The notes below the pieces were generated by a model, which worked only from the letters and a program-made list of their open reading frames with translations, searched no databases and had not been told where the DNA came from. A stretch of DNA of 42,616 nucleotides, from NCBI GenBank assembly GCA_902464295.1, contig CABQIW010000015.1, forward strand, positions 1 to 42,616, written 5' to 3'. Made by a program: the position numbers and the translations under genes. Origin of the DNA: an uncultured Eggerthella sp. (lineage in GTDB: Bacteria > Actinomycetota > Coriobacteriia > Coriobacteriales > Eggerthellaceae). Shown here piece after piece: positions 29,966 to 38,393 of the stretch (within the stretch, counting starts at the first letter, position 1; every line of letters starts with the position of its first letter).

Positions 29966-31870
29966 TTATTCCATAAGTGCCGTGACCGCTTGAGCATAGG
30001 CGATCGGGTCATCGACCGGCATGTTCTCAACGATAAGCGCTTGATTGTAGAGGATGGTCGAATACTGCGCGATCTTCTCCGTATCGCCGGCCTCCTGAGC
30101 CTGTTTCAAAACGTCGAAGATCCTGTGCTGAGGATTGATCTCGAGCACGCGATCGGCCTTGATGCGCTCGCCATCTGGACCCATCGCCATCATGCGTTCC
30201 ATCTCAAGCGAGATCGGTCCTTCGGTGGTAACGGCGGCCGGCGTGTCGGAAAGACGCGTGGAAACTGCTACGCGGGTGACGGCACCATCAAGCGCTTCTT
30301 TCATGGCGTTGAACAGCCCTTCGTTTTCCTTCGTGATAGCTTCAGCGGCTTCTTTCTCGTCTTCGGTCTCAAGGTCGAGATCGCCACCAGCGACATTCTT
30401 CAGCGGACGCTCGTCGAAGCTGTTCATGGACATCATGCAGAATTCATCGACATCCTGAGTGCACAGCAGCACGTCATAGCCCTTAGCCATAACGGTCTTC
30501 ACGATGGGCATTTTGGCTAAGCGATCGACCGATTCGCCTACCGCATAGTAGATGGACTTCTGATCCTCGGCAGCCTTTTCGAGGTACTCTGCGAGCGTGA
30601 TCATGCGCTTTTCGGTTGCGGAATAGAAGAGCAGCAGGTCAGAGAGCTTGTCGGCGTCCATGCCGTAGCTTGAGTAGATACCGTATTTGATACCGCGTCC
30701 GAAGTCTTTGAAGAAGTTTTCGTAGGCTTCGCGATCGTCTTCGAGCATCTTCAGCAGGTCGGACTTGATCTTCTTCTCGAGCTTCTGGGCGATGGCGCGC
30801 AACTGGCCATTGTGCTGAAGCGTTTCGCGTGAGATGTTGAGCGTGAGGTCCTGGCTGTCCACGACGCCACGCACGAAGTTGAAGTAATCGGGTAGCAGCT
30901 CTTCGCATTTCTCCATGATGAGCACGTTCGACGTATAGAGTGCGAGTCCCTTCTTGTAATCCTTGCTGTAGAGGTCGTAGGGCGCATGGCTCGGGATGAA
31001 GAGCAGTGCGTCGTAGGACAGCGTGCCTTCGGCGTGGATCGAGATCGTGCGCAGCGGATCGGCATAGTCGTGGAAATCCGACTTGTAGAATTCGTTGTAT
31101 TCCTCTTCGCTCACTTCAGATTTGCGACGTTTCCAGATGGGGATCATCGAGTTGATGGTCTCGACTTCGGTGACCGTCTCATACTGCGGTGTGTAATCGT
31201 CGGGTGCGTCTTCGGGCTTAGGCAGCTCGACGCTCTTCGCGCATTCCATCTTGATGGGGTAGCGCACATAATTGCTGTAGCGTTTGATGAGGGATTTCAG
31301 CTGCGGCTCGCTCAAGAACAGGTCGAAATCCTCCTCTTCGGTGTTCTCTTTAAGCTCGAGGATGATCTCGGTACCGTGCGTTTGCTTCTTGCCCTTTTTG
31401 ATCGAGTAGCCTTCGATGCCATCGCTCGTCCAGCTCCAAGATTCATCGGCCCCCCAAGCGCGCGAGTTCACCGTCACCTTTTGAGCGACCATGAAGGCGG
31501 AATAGAAGCCAACACCGAACTGGCCGATGATATCGAGATCCTTGCCTTGGTCTTCGGCGTTTTCGGTCTTGAATTCCTGGCTTCCGGAATGAGCGATCGT
31601 GCCAAGATTTTCTTCAAGTTCGGCTTTCGTCATGCCAATACCGGAGTCTTCTACGGTGATCGTGCGCGCGTCTTTGTCGAAAGAAACCGTGATGAACAGG
31701 TCGTCTTTTGCGACCGTGATCGAAGAGTCGGTGAGGCTCTTGAAATAGAGCTTGTCGACCGCATCTGATGCGTTCGAAATAAGTTCGCGCAGGAAGATCT
31801 CACGATTCGTGTAGATCGAGTTGATCATGAGGTCGAGCAGTTTCTTGCTCTCAGTTTTGAATTGCTTCAT
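29966..31870 (-). CDS. htpG: Molecular chaperone HtpG (Hsp90)
   Basis: The length (634 residues) is normal for HtpG. The N-terminal GHKL ATPase domain has LRELISNASDA (Glu/Asn of the ATP site), DSGIGMTKAEL, IGQFGVGFYSAF and GTEIILELKE. The middle domain includes FLYNPSHAPYDL-like LLFIPSHAPYDL, YTSNVLIMEKCEELLPDYFNFVRGVVDSQDLTLNISRE and QH/N motifs. The C-terminal dimerisation domain runs from about 515. It assists folding of client proteins under stress in the cytoplasm. A perfect CIRCE operator lies 76 bp upstream, so it should be repressed by HrcA. GAAAGG precedes the ATG. Confidence 0.97.
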   Translation of the reverse strand: MKQFKTESKKLLDLMINSIYTNREIFLRELISNASDAVDKLYFKSLTDSSITVAKDDLFITVSFDKDARTITVEDSGIGMTKAELEENLGTIAHSGSQEFKTENAEDQGKDLDIIGQFGVGFYSAFMVAQKVTVNSRAWGADESWSWTSDGIEGYSIKKGKKQTHGTEIILELKENTEEEDFDLFLSEPQLKSLIKRYSNYVRYPIKMECAKSVELPKPEDAPDDYTPQYETVTEVETINSMIPIWKRRKSEVSEEEYNEFYKSDFHDYADPLRTISIHAEGTLSYDALLFIPSHAPYDLYSKDYKKGLALYTSNVLIMEKCEELLPDYFNFVRGVVDSQDLTLNISRETLQHNGQLRAIAQKLEKKIKSDLLKMLEDDREAYENFFKDFGRGIKYGIYSSYGMDADKLSDLLLFYSATEKRMITLAEYLEKAAEDQKSIYYAVGESVDRLAKMPIVKTVMAKGYDVLLCTQDVDEFCMMSMNSFDERPLKNVAGGDLDLETEDEKEAAEAITKENEGLFNAMKEALDGAVTRVAVSTRLSDTPAAVTTEGPISLEMERMMAMGPDGERIKADRVLEINPQHRIFDVLKQAQEAGDTEKIAQYSTILYNQALIVENMPVDDPIAYAQAVTALME

Positions 31871-31946
31871 GCATAAGCCTTTCTTGTGAAGGGTACGTGC
31901 GTGCGGCCTACCGAGTGGGCAGGCCGCAGATTTATCACAGAAAAAG

Positions 31947-31973
31947 TTAGCACTCTCAGGGCGAGAGTGCTAA
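31947..31973. promoter_or_regulatory. CIRCE operator (HrcA binding site) upstream of htpG
   Basis: TTAGCACTC, a 9-bp spacer and GAGTGCTAA match the CIRCE consensus exactly. It lies between proC and htpG, which are both leftward, so it should govern htpG. HrcA normally represses groE and dnaK operons. Confidence 0.95.
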
Positions 31974-32056
31974 TAAAGTAAGCCATGCGCGTTGAACATG
32001 CACAAAAACATCACAGTTTTTTGGTTGCTGTAGTTCAGCTAACGCAACCAGAAGCC

Positions 32057-32851
32057 CTACAGACTACGTGCTTTTGCAACCGTAGCGCGTACGGCGCGGG
32101 TGGTGGTGCCACGGAAGGCTCCCTCTTCAAGCGCCTCAACGCCAGCGATGGTCGAGCCGCCAGGAGAGCAAACTTGATCTTTCAGTTTGCCGGGATGCTC
32201 GCCCGTCTCAAGCACCATCTTTGCGCTGCCGAGCACGGTTTGCGCGGCGATCATCTGCGCTTGTGCGCGCGGCAAGCCTTCAACAACACCGCCATCGGCT
32301 AACGCCTCGATGAACATATAGACGAACGCGGGGGCACTGCCTCCTACTGAACTGGCGGCATCCATGAGCGGTTCGGCAAGTTCGATCGCAAGCCCGAAGC
32401 TCTCGAGCAGTTCCTTCACGATCTTCGTCTCTTCGGGCGAGACGAGATCGCCCGGGCAGAACGCGGTGGTGCCTTCGCCCACCAGCGCTGGCGTGTTGGG
32501 CATGACCCGTACGATCTTCTGTGGATGGCCGATCTTCTCTCCGAGCCATGCGAGGGTCTTGCCTGGTGCGATGCTCACCAGGATCTGGCGCTCATGCAAG
32601 TGATCCTTGATCTGGTCGATCACTGCTTCATACTGTTGCGGCTTCACGCAGAGGAACACGATATCGCTCTCTCCGGCAACGAGGGTGTTGTCGGTGGTGG
32701 TTTGGATGCCGAGGCGCTCATGCGTTGCGTTCGCATGTTCAGGCGTTGAATTTGAGCCATAGATCTCATCGGGTGAAACGAGACCCTTCTTGATGATTCC
32801 TGCGATAATGGCTCCCGCCATGTTGCCACAGCCGATAAAACCAAGTCTCAT
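32057..32851 (-). CDS. proC: Pyrroline-5-carboxylate reductase
   Basis: This 264-residue enzyme reduces 1-pyrroline-5-carboxylate to proline with NAD(P)H. It has the dinucleotide loop GFIGCGNMAGAI (4-15), CVKPQQYEAV (around 66-77), VRVMPNTPALVGEGTTAF (around 113-130), and the C-terminal helical dimer part with the ProC signature region (about 205-255: PRAQAQMIAAQTVLGSAKMV, then PGGSTIAGVEALEEGAFR). A longer frame adds 28 residues, but GGAGGAGG sits just before ATG 32851 and the enzyme family starts there. It stands alone upstream of htpG. Confidence 0.95.
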   Translation of the reverse strand: MRLGFIGCGNMAGAIIAGIIKKGLVSPDEIYGSNSTPEHANATHERLGIQTTTDNTLVAGESDIVFLCVKPQQYEAVIDQIKDHLHERQILVSIAPGKTLAWLGEKIGHPQKIVRVMPNTPALVGEGTTAFCPGDLVSPEETKIVKELLESFGLAIELAEPLMDAASSVGGSAPAFVYMFIEALADGGVVEGLPRAQAQMIAAQTVLGSAKMVLETGEHPGKLKDQVCSPGGSTIAGVEALEEGAFRGTTTRAVRATVAKARSL

Positions 32852-33108
32852 GATTCCTCCTCCAACGCCTAAGGGCGTGATCTGATACGATTGCGCCTGT
32901 ACGATCGAGCGCAGGGAAGCTCGCGTCTTCCGCAACGTGCGTGCTTGTGATCGAATAGCTTTATAATAGCGCGCATATCTGGCGCGTCCATCGACGCATG
33001 ATTACCCTTTAGCAACGCTTTGTTTTCAGTGGAACAAACTTCGCGATGCTCTATGCGAGTCTTTGAACGCTCGGCGCTACACTGACAAAAAAGAGAAAGG
33101 GGTAAGCT

Positions 33109-33636
33109 ATGGCTTCCCAGGAAAAAGCAGAAAGAAATTGGTCGCTCATCGTACCGGGCGTGCTGCTCATCTTCTTCGGCGCGCTGTGTGCGTTCTATCC
33201 TGGCATCACGCTTTTGAGCGTCACCTTCGTAGCTGGCGCTGGCTTCGTCTTTGCTGGCATCGTGAACATCATATCCTACGTGCGTGAACGCAAGACAGCA
33301 GGGCTTTCGGGCTGGTATGTGGCTTACGGCATCTTGGATATCATCATTGGCTTGATGCTGGTCATCCATCCGCTCGCAACAGCCTATGTTATACCGTGGC
33401 TCATCGGTGCCTTCATCATGGCGTATTCCATCGTGGAGATATTCTCCATCATCGCCTCACGTAAGCAGCTGGGTTCAATTTGGGGGCTCGGACTGGTGTC
33501 GGCCATTTTGAGCTTGCTCGTGGGCATCTGCTTCTTCATCTTTCCTGAAAGCCTTGCGATCTTCATTGCGGTCTTTGCGGTCATTCGTGGCGCGACGCTG
33601 ATCGCTTCAGGGTGGAGTGGCTATCAGCCGGTCTAG
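33109..33636 (+). CDS. HdeD-family (DUF308) membrane protein
   Basis: This 175-residue protein has six membrane segments (about 12-30, 36-56, 68-88, 94-115, 125-145 and 148-168) in the repeated two-helix pattern of HdeD/DUF308 proteins: LIVPGVLLIFFGALCAFYPGIT, then FVFAGIVNIISYVRER, LGLVSAILSLLVGICFFIFPE. E. coli HdeD is linked to acid resistance at high cell density, but most relatives are uncharacterised. AAAGGGG precedes the ATG. It is a single gene, divergent from proC. Confidence 0.88.
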   Translation: MASQEKAERNWSLIVPGVLLIFFGALCAFYPGITLLSVTFVAGAGFVFAGIVNIISYVRERKTAGLSGWYVAYGILDIIIGLMLVIHPLATAYVIPWLIGAFIMAYSIVEIFSIIASRKQLGSIWGLGLVSAILSLLVGICFFIFPESLAIFIAVFAVIRGATLIASGWSGYQPV

Positions 33637-33770
33637 ACGGCTGTTTTTAGCCAGGCATCTCCAGCTAGGTAGCTAAGTGGCTAAGTGGTGCACGAGTGCT
33701 GCGGGCAGCTTTTGCGTGATGCGCACGCCCATCCCTTCCTTCACTCGCCCATAGATACATTACACTTTCG

Positions 33771-33799
33771 TAAGCCCTCTGCATCAATCGGAGGGCTTA
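33771..33799. terminator. Hairpin downstream of the HdeD-like gene
   Basis: TAAGCCCTC (33771-33779) and GAGGGCTTA (33791-33799) form a perfect 9-bp stem with an 11-nt loop. No strong T-tract follows on either strand. It could end the HdeD transcript or be an RNA element before the RND gene. Confidence 0.45.
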
Positions 33800-33927
33800 T
33801 GTGCGTTTGGCTCTGCTTATTTGCATTTGGGTCTGCGTTAAGGCTGCTGCGTACACAAGTTATGGTATACAGATAAAGGAAACTACTCTGTATATTGTTG
33901 CGTGTTCGTGAAGGTGTTGTGGCCTCT

Positions 33928-36900
33928 ATGCTCTCTAAATTCAGCGTCAAGCGTCCCTATATCATCGTCGTTGCGGTCATCATCGCGCTCATCCTTGGCG
34001 GTGTTTCATTGAGCAAGATGAAGACCGACTTGCTTCCCGACATGGACATTCCCTACCTCATGGTCATGACCACCGACCCTGGTGCGAGCGCTGAGAAGGT
34101 CGAGACGGAAGTGACCGAAGTGCTCGAAAGCACGCTCTCGACGGTCAATGGTGTGACCGAGATCCAATCCCAGAGCGCCAACAACTTCTCCATGGTGTTC
34201 CTTGAATTCGAAGATGGCACCGATATGGATTCGGCTCTGGTGAAGGTGTCTTCGGCGGTCAACGAGGTCGAATCGCAGTTGCCCGAAACGGCTGGATCAC
34301 CTAACTACATGGAAATGAGCATGGACATGATGGCCACGCTCTACGTTGCCGCGAACTATGAAGGCAAGGATATCTATGAACTTTCGGAATTCGCCGAAGA
34401 CACGCTCTCGCCTGAACTTGAGCGCATCAATGGCGTTGCAGATGTCTCGGTGGTGGGTTCAGCGGAGCAATCCGTCGAAGTGCGCCTGAGCGATTCGAAG
34501 ATCGAAGACATCAACAACAAATTGCTCGGAAACGTCAATTCTGAGCTCTACGACGCGAAGAAGTCGATCGATGAGGGACGTTCCCAGATGGCTTCTGCAG
34601 AAAAGGCGCTGAAAGAACAACAGACGAAGCTCGCCGATCAAGAAAAAGCCACTACTGATCAACTCGGGCAGGCTATCTCGGGTTTGACCATGGGCGTCTC
34701 TTCGGGCACCGCGCAAGTCGCTGCACTTACTGCTCAGATTCAAGCCTTACAAGCTCAGCTTGCGCAAGCCCCCGAGGCGATGAAGCCCGCACTCCAGCAG
34801 CAAATAGCTGCACTTCAAGAGCAACTTACAAAAGCTACGAGCGAGCTTACTAATTATCAGAATCAATTAGCCGTTGCTGAAGCGGGTGGCCTGAGCGCTG
34901 CAAGTCAGTTCGGAAGCGGAGCAGCGCAGCTTGCGAATGCGCTGAGCATGCTCGAACAGAATAAGCAGCAGCTTGATGAGGCGCAGGCGCAGTATGAGGA
35001 CGCGCGCGAGAAAGCCATCAAGTCGGCCAATATCGACGCGCTGGTAGACAAGACTACGCTTGCGAGCATGATCAAGGCGCAGGATTTCTCGATGCCCGCA
35101 GGCTATCTGGGCAATTCGAACGACGATGAACAGTGGCTCTTGCAGGTGGGTACGAATATCACAAGCATCGAAGATCTCGAGAACCTCATGCTCGTCGATC
35201 TTGACGGCGTAGGCGAGATTCGCCTTAAAGATGTGGCGGATATTACTGTGGTCGACAATGTGGGCGATGCCTACATGAAGCTCAACGGCTCCGAGGGCGT
35301 ATGCCTCATGGTGTACAAGAGTTCAACTGCTAGCACGAGCGACATCTCGAACGCGTGCCAGGCGAAGATCGCTGACCTGCGCGAAGACTACCCAGGCCTT
35401 TCGCTCGACATCGTGAGCGATCAGGGCTCGTACATCGCGCTCTACATCAATTCGATCTTGCAGTCGTTGCTCTTGGGCGCGCTGCTCGCTATCGTGGTGC
35501 TCGCGCTCTTCCTGCGCGATTGGAAACCGACGCTCATCGTGGCGTTCTCCATTCCGTTCTCCGTGCTCGTTGCGCTTTTGCTCATGTATTTCTCGGGCAT
35601 CTCGCTCAACATCATGTCGCTGGGTGGCATTGCGCTTGCTATCGGCATGTTGGTGGACAACTCCATCATCGTGCTTGAGAACATCTATCGTTTGCGCGGC
35701 CGCGGCATTCCAGCACAGCGTGCGGCAGTGCAAGGTGCGAAGCAGATCACGGGCGCGGTCATCGCTTCAACGCTTACCACCATCTGCGTTTTCTTGCCGA
35801 TCGTTTTCACCACGGGCATCGTGAACCAGATGATGTTGCCCTTCGCGCTTACGATCGCCTATGTGCTGTGCGCTTCGCTCGTGGTGGCGCTCACGCTCGT
35901 TCCGAGTTTGTCGCGCTTCGTGTTCAGGAACTATCAACCACGGCGCAATAAAGGCTTCGAGCGTCTTCAGGATGCCTATGCGCGTTCGCTCAATTTCTTC
36001 TTGCAGCACAAAGCCATTCCGCTGGTGGTTTCCGTGGTATTGCTCGTGGTTGCCGTGGGCGGCGTGTTCAATATGGGCATCACTATGGTGCCGACCATGA
36101 CGGGCAAGAACATGTCGGTCACGGTCGTGATGCCTGAGGATGTGGAGAAGGAAGACGCGTATGCCATGGCGGACGAGATCATGGATGCTGCTGTGAGCAT
36201 CGATGGTGTGGGCAATGTGGCTGCGATCGACGGCACGAGTTCCCTCTCGATGGTCTCGAGCACCGCTTCTGAAGGTAGCGAAGATGCCTACGAGATGTTC
36301 ATGTTCTATCTGCAGATGGACGATTCGGTCACCACAGAAGAGCAGGTGCTTGAGATTGGCCGTCAGCTTTCGCGCGACACTGAGCATCTCGATTGCGAGG
36401 TGATCACCGATGCTTCTTCATCGGATGCCATGAGCTCGATGCTCGGTAGCGGGCTTTCCATCACGATCACAGGCCCCGACCAGGAGAAGCTCCTTGCGAT
36501 GAGCGAAGACGTGATGCGGATCGTGGATGAGGTCGATGGTTATACTGAGATCGAAAACGGTATGGAAGAGGCTGACAAAGAGCTGCACCTCATCATCGAT
36601 GAAGACGCGCTCACCAAGAAAGGCTTCACGGTCGCGCAGCTCTACCAGGAACTTTCTGGCATGCTGAACACCTCGACCACATCGAGCAAACTTACTGTCG
36701 ATGATAAGCAGATGCAGGTCGAGATCATCGATGAAACGCATGTTCCTACGCGCGAGGATATCCTCGATACGATCGTTACACTCACGAGCCAAGCAGGCGA
36801 AACGGTCGATGTGAAGATCGGCGATGTTGCGCGAGTGGAAGAAGGGGTGGCTTCTAACGCGATCGTCCACTTGAATTCAGATAAGACGATGACAGTCTCA

Positions 36901-37641
36901 GCAGAGATCGAAGACGGGTATAACAATGCGCTTCTTTCGCGTGAGCTCTCCGAGAAGCTCGATGCCTATGAAGTGCCCGATAAGTATCAGATCTACTATG
37001 GCGGTGAACTGGATAACATCAACACCATGCTGGAGCAGATGCTCTTGCTGTTGATCTTGGGCTTCGTGCTCATCTACTTGATCATGGTGGCGCAGTTCCA
37101 GAGCCTCCTTTCACCCTTCATCATCATCCTTACCGTTCCGTTGGCCTTCACGGGTGGCTTCTTCGCGCTGTGGTTCAGCGGCGAAGGCCTTACCATGCTC
37201 TCGCTCATGGGCTTTGCGGTATTAATGGGCACGGTGGTGAACAATGGCATCGTGTTCGTAGACTATGTGAACCAGCTGCGCCGTGGTGGCCTTGAGAAGC
37301 ATCATGCGCTCGTTGCCGCAGGTAAAACACGTATGCGTCCCATCTTGATGACTGCGCTCACCACCATTTTGGCCATGCTGCCAATGGTATTCAGTGTGGC
37401 TATCGGCGCGAGCATGGAGCGCGGTATGGCGCTCGTTGTGGTGGGTGGTCTTCTCTATGCCACCTTTATGACGCTCTACGTGGTGCCGATCATGTACGAT
37501 CTGCTGTATCGTCGTGTGCCTACTGAAGTCGATCTGGGTGATGAGACGCTCGACGACGATCCTGGTGATGCACAAGCGTTCCTCGAATCGCTTCAGGCGA
37601 AGCATGCCGCGCAGATCGCCGACCATCCGCAAGCTACGTAG
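33928..37641 (+). CDS. Efflux RND transporter permease with coiled-coil insertion
   Basis: About 1237 residues, with the RND two-fold layout. TM1 at about 10-28 (IIVVAVIIALILGGVSLSKM) is followed by a porter region, then six segments (about 510-670) with the proton-relay motif GGIALAIGMLVDNSIIVLENI. TM7 (about 690), a second porter region and final segments (about 1040-1190) follow. Between about 195 and 375 the first porter region carries a long Gln/Ala/Glu-rich coiled-coil hairpin (KALKEQQTKLADQEK, QIQALQAQLAQ, QLDEAQAQYEDAREK), absent from Gram-negative AcrB. No membrane-fusion partner or outer-membrane factor is adjacent. The start is uncertain: ATG 33928 fits the conserved N-terminus (MLSKFSVKRP), while GTG 33919 has GAAGG closer. 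The protein probably exports drugs or lipids. Confidence 0.9.
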   Translation: MLSKFSVKRPYIIVVAVIIALILGGVSLSKMKTDLLPDMDIPYLMVMTTDPGASAEKVETEVTEVLESTLSTVNGVTEIQSQSANNFSMVFLEFEDGTDMDSALVKVSSAVNEVESQLPETAGSPNYMEMSMDMMATLYVAANYEGKDIYELSEFAEDTLSPELERINGVADVSVVGSAEQSVEVRLSDSKIEDINNKLLGNVNSELYDAKKSIDEGRSQMASAEKALKEQQTKLADQEKATTDQLGQAISGLTMGVSSGTAQVAALTAQIQALQAQLAQAPEAMKPALQQQIAALQEQLTKATSELTNYQNQLAVAEAGGLSAASQFGSGAAQLANALSMLEQNKQQLDEAQAQYEDAREKAIKSANIDALVDKTTLASMIKAQDFSMPAGYLGNSNDDEQWLLQVGTNITSIEDLENLMLVDLDGVGEIRLKDVADITVVDNVGDAYMKLNGSEGVCLMVYKSSTASTSDISNACQAKIADLREDYPGLSLDIVSDQGSYIALYINSILQSLLLGALLAIVVLALFLRDWKPTLIVAFSIPFSVLVALLLMYFSGISLNIMSLGGIALAIGMLVDNSIIVLENIYRLRGRGIPAQRAAVQGAKQITGAVIASTLTTICVFLPIVFTTGIVNQMMLPFALTIAYVLCASLVVALTLVPSLSRFVFRNYQPRRNKGFERLQDAYARSLNFFLQHKAIPLVVSVVLLVVAVGGVFNMGITMVPTMTGKNMSVTVVMPEDVEKEDAYAMADEIMDAAVSIDGVGNVAAIDGTSSLSMVSSTASEGSEDAYEMFMFYLQMDDSVTTEEQVLEIGRQLSRDTEHLDCEVITDASSSDAMSSMLGSGLSITITGPDQEKLLAMSEDVMRIVDEVDGYTEIENGMEEADKELHLIIDEDALTKKGFTVAQLYQELSGMLNTSTTSSKLTVDDKQMQVEIIDETHVPTREDILDTIVTLTSQAGETVDVKIGDVARVEEGVASNAIVHLNSDKTMTVSAEIEDGYNNALLSRELSEKLDAYEVPDKYQIYYGGELDNINTMLEQMLLLLILGFVLIYLIMVAQFQSLLSPFIIILTVPLAFTGGFFALWFSGEGLTMLSLMGFAVLMGTVVNNGIVFVDYVNQLRRGGLEKHHALVAAGKTRMRPILMTALTTILAMLPMVFSVAIGASMERGMALVVVGGLLYATFMTLYVVPIMYDLLYRRVPTEVDLGDETLDDDPGDAQAFLESLQAKHAAQIADHPQAT

Positions 37642-37689
37642 GAACATCAGCGCCGAGCGCGAGACACGAGGCTTCCTACTCATTGCCGC

Positions 37690-37853
37690 AAGGGGCTTAC
37701 GCCTGAGGGGTGGTTGGGTCGACTCGCTTTCGTTGCTCGATAGCCTGCAATGTCTTGCAGGCTATCTCGTGCACTTCGCTCCTTCGGACAGCCTATTACT
37801 ATTTAAGAGTGCGGACTCAGAGTCGTCCAATCACCCCACAGGCTCCGCCCCTT
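37690..37853. other. Large branched inverted-repeat element (possible ncRNA or MITE)
   Basis: Two arms, 37690-37725 and 37820-37853, pair over about 30 bp with short internal loops (AAGGGGC, GCCTG, GGGGTG, TTGG and CGACTC blocks with their complements). They enclose a perfect 12-bp hairpin, GATAGCCTGCAA (37739-37750), loop TGTC, partner 37755-37766, and about 55 further bases. No open reading frame explains it. It fills most of the 341-bp gap after the RND gene; the rest (37854-37982) shows nothing but the glutaredoxin upstream region. It might be a structured RNA, a MITE or a complex terminator. Confidence 0.75.
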
Positions 37854-37982
37854 AGAGCAACAACAACCAGAGCAGATATTGTCGGGAAACTTTCGGATGT
37901 GTAACAAATCGCGCTTGGGAGTATGGTTGCGTTCGCGCTGGTCTAGCATGAATTATGCTCGATTACAGGGAAGGTGATCCTA

Positions 37983-38240
37983 ATGGAAAACTCACAATAT
38001 ACACTCTATGTTAAAGCTGGCTGTCCTTTCTGCGCAAAGGTGCTCAATTTCATGGATCAGCATGACATCGTTCTGCCCATCATGGACATTAGCCTCGAAC
38101 CTTATAAAGACGGCTACGACAAGCTCATCAATCTGGGTGGTAAGTACCAGGTGCCTTGTTTGGATATCGATGGCAAAGCGCTTTACGAATCAGACGACAT
38201 CATCGCTTATCTGAACAAAACGTTCGTTGAGAAGAACTAG
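37983..38240 (+). CDS. Glutaredoxin/thioredoxin-fold small protein
   Basis: This 85-residue protein has a CPFC redox motif (Cys14, Cys17) after the first beta strand (YTLYVKAG), a cis-Pro position in QVPCLDIDG (around residue 58) and the final helix ESDDIIAYLNK. This is the fold of glutaredoxins and GST N-terminal domains. It should reduce disulfides or bind glutathione-like thiols, although Coriobacteriia usually lack glutathione, so the true partner is unclear. GGGAAGG lies 8 nt before ATG 37983; the GTG at 37974 is inside that region and less likely. A terminator follows. Confidence 0.9.
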   Translation: MENSQYTLYVKAGCPFCAKVLNFMDQHDIVLPIMDISLEPYKDGYDKLINLGGKYQVPCLDIDGKALYESDDIIAYLNKTFVEKN

Positions 38241-38322
38241 GATACGGTCCTCGCCCTATTCGAAGATCAAAGAACGTAGATCGCAAAACAAGAAACGCTG
38301 GCAAAACAACGCCGCCAAAACT

Positions 38323-38357
38323 AAAAGAGACTGAGCCATCTGGTTCAGTCTCTTTTT
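38323..38357. terminator. Bidirectional terminator between glutaredoxin and GT2 genes
   Basis: A stem of about 15 bp (38323-38337 AAAAGAGACTGAGCC with 38342-38356, one G-T pair) has loop ATCT. It is followed by TTTTT on the plus strand and by TTTTAG on the minus strand. It serves the two convergent genes. Confidence 0.9.
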
Positions 38358-38393
38358 CATTCCGCTTAGGTATCGAGCGTGTTCGAGAAGGGT

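Noticed and set aside
35767..36387. 206-codon leftward His-rich frame
   Set aside because: It is the antisense of the RND gene, with no start signal.
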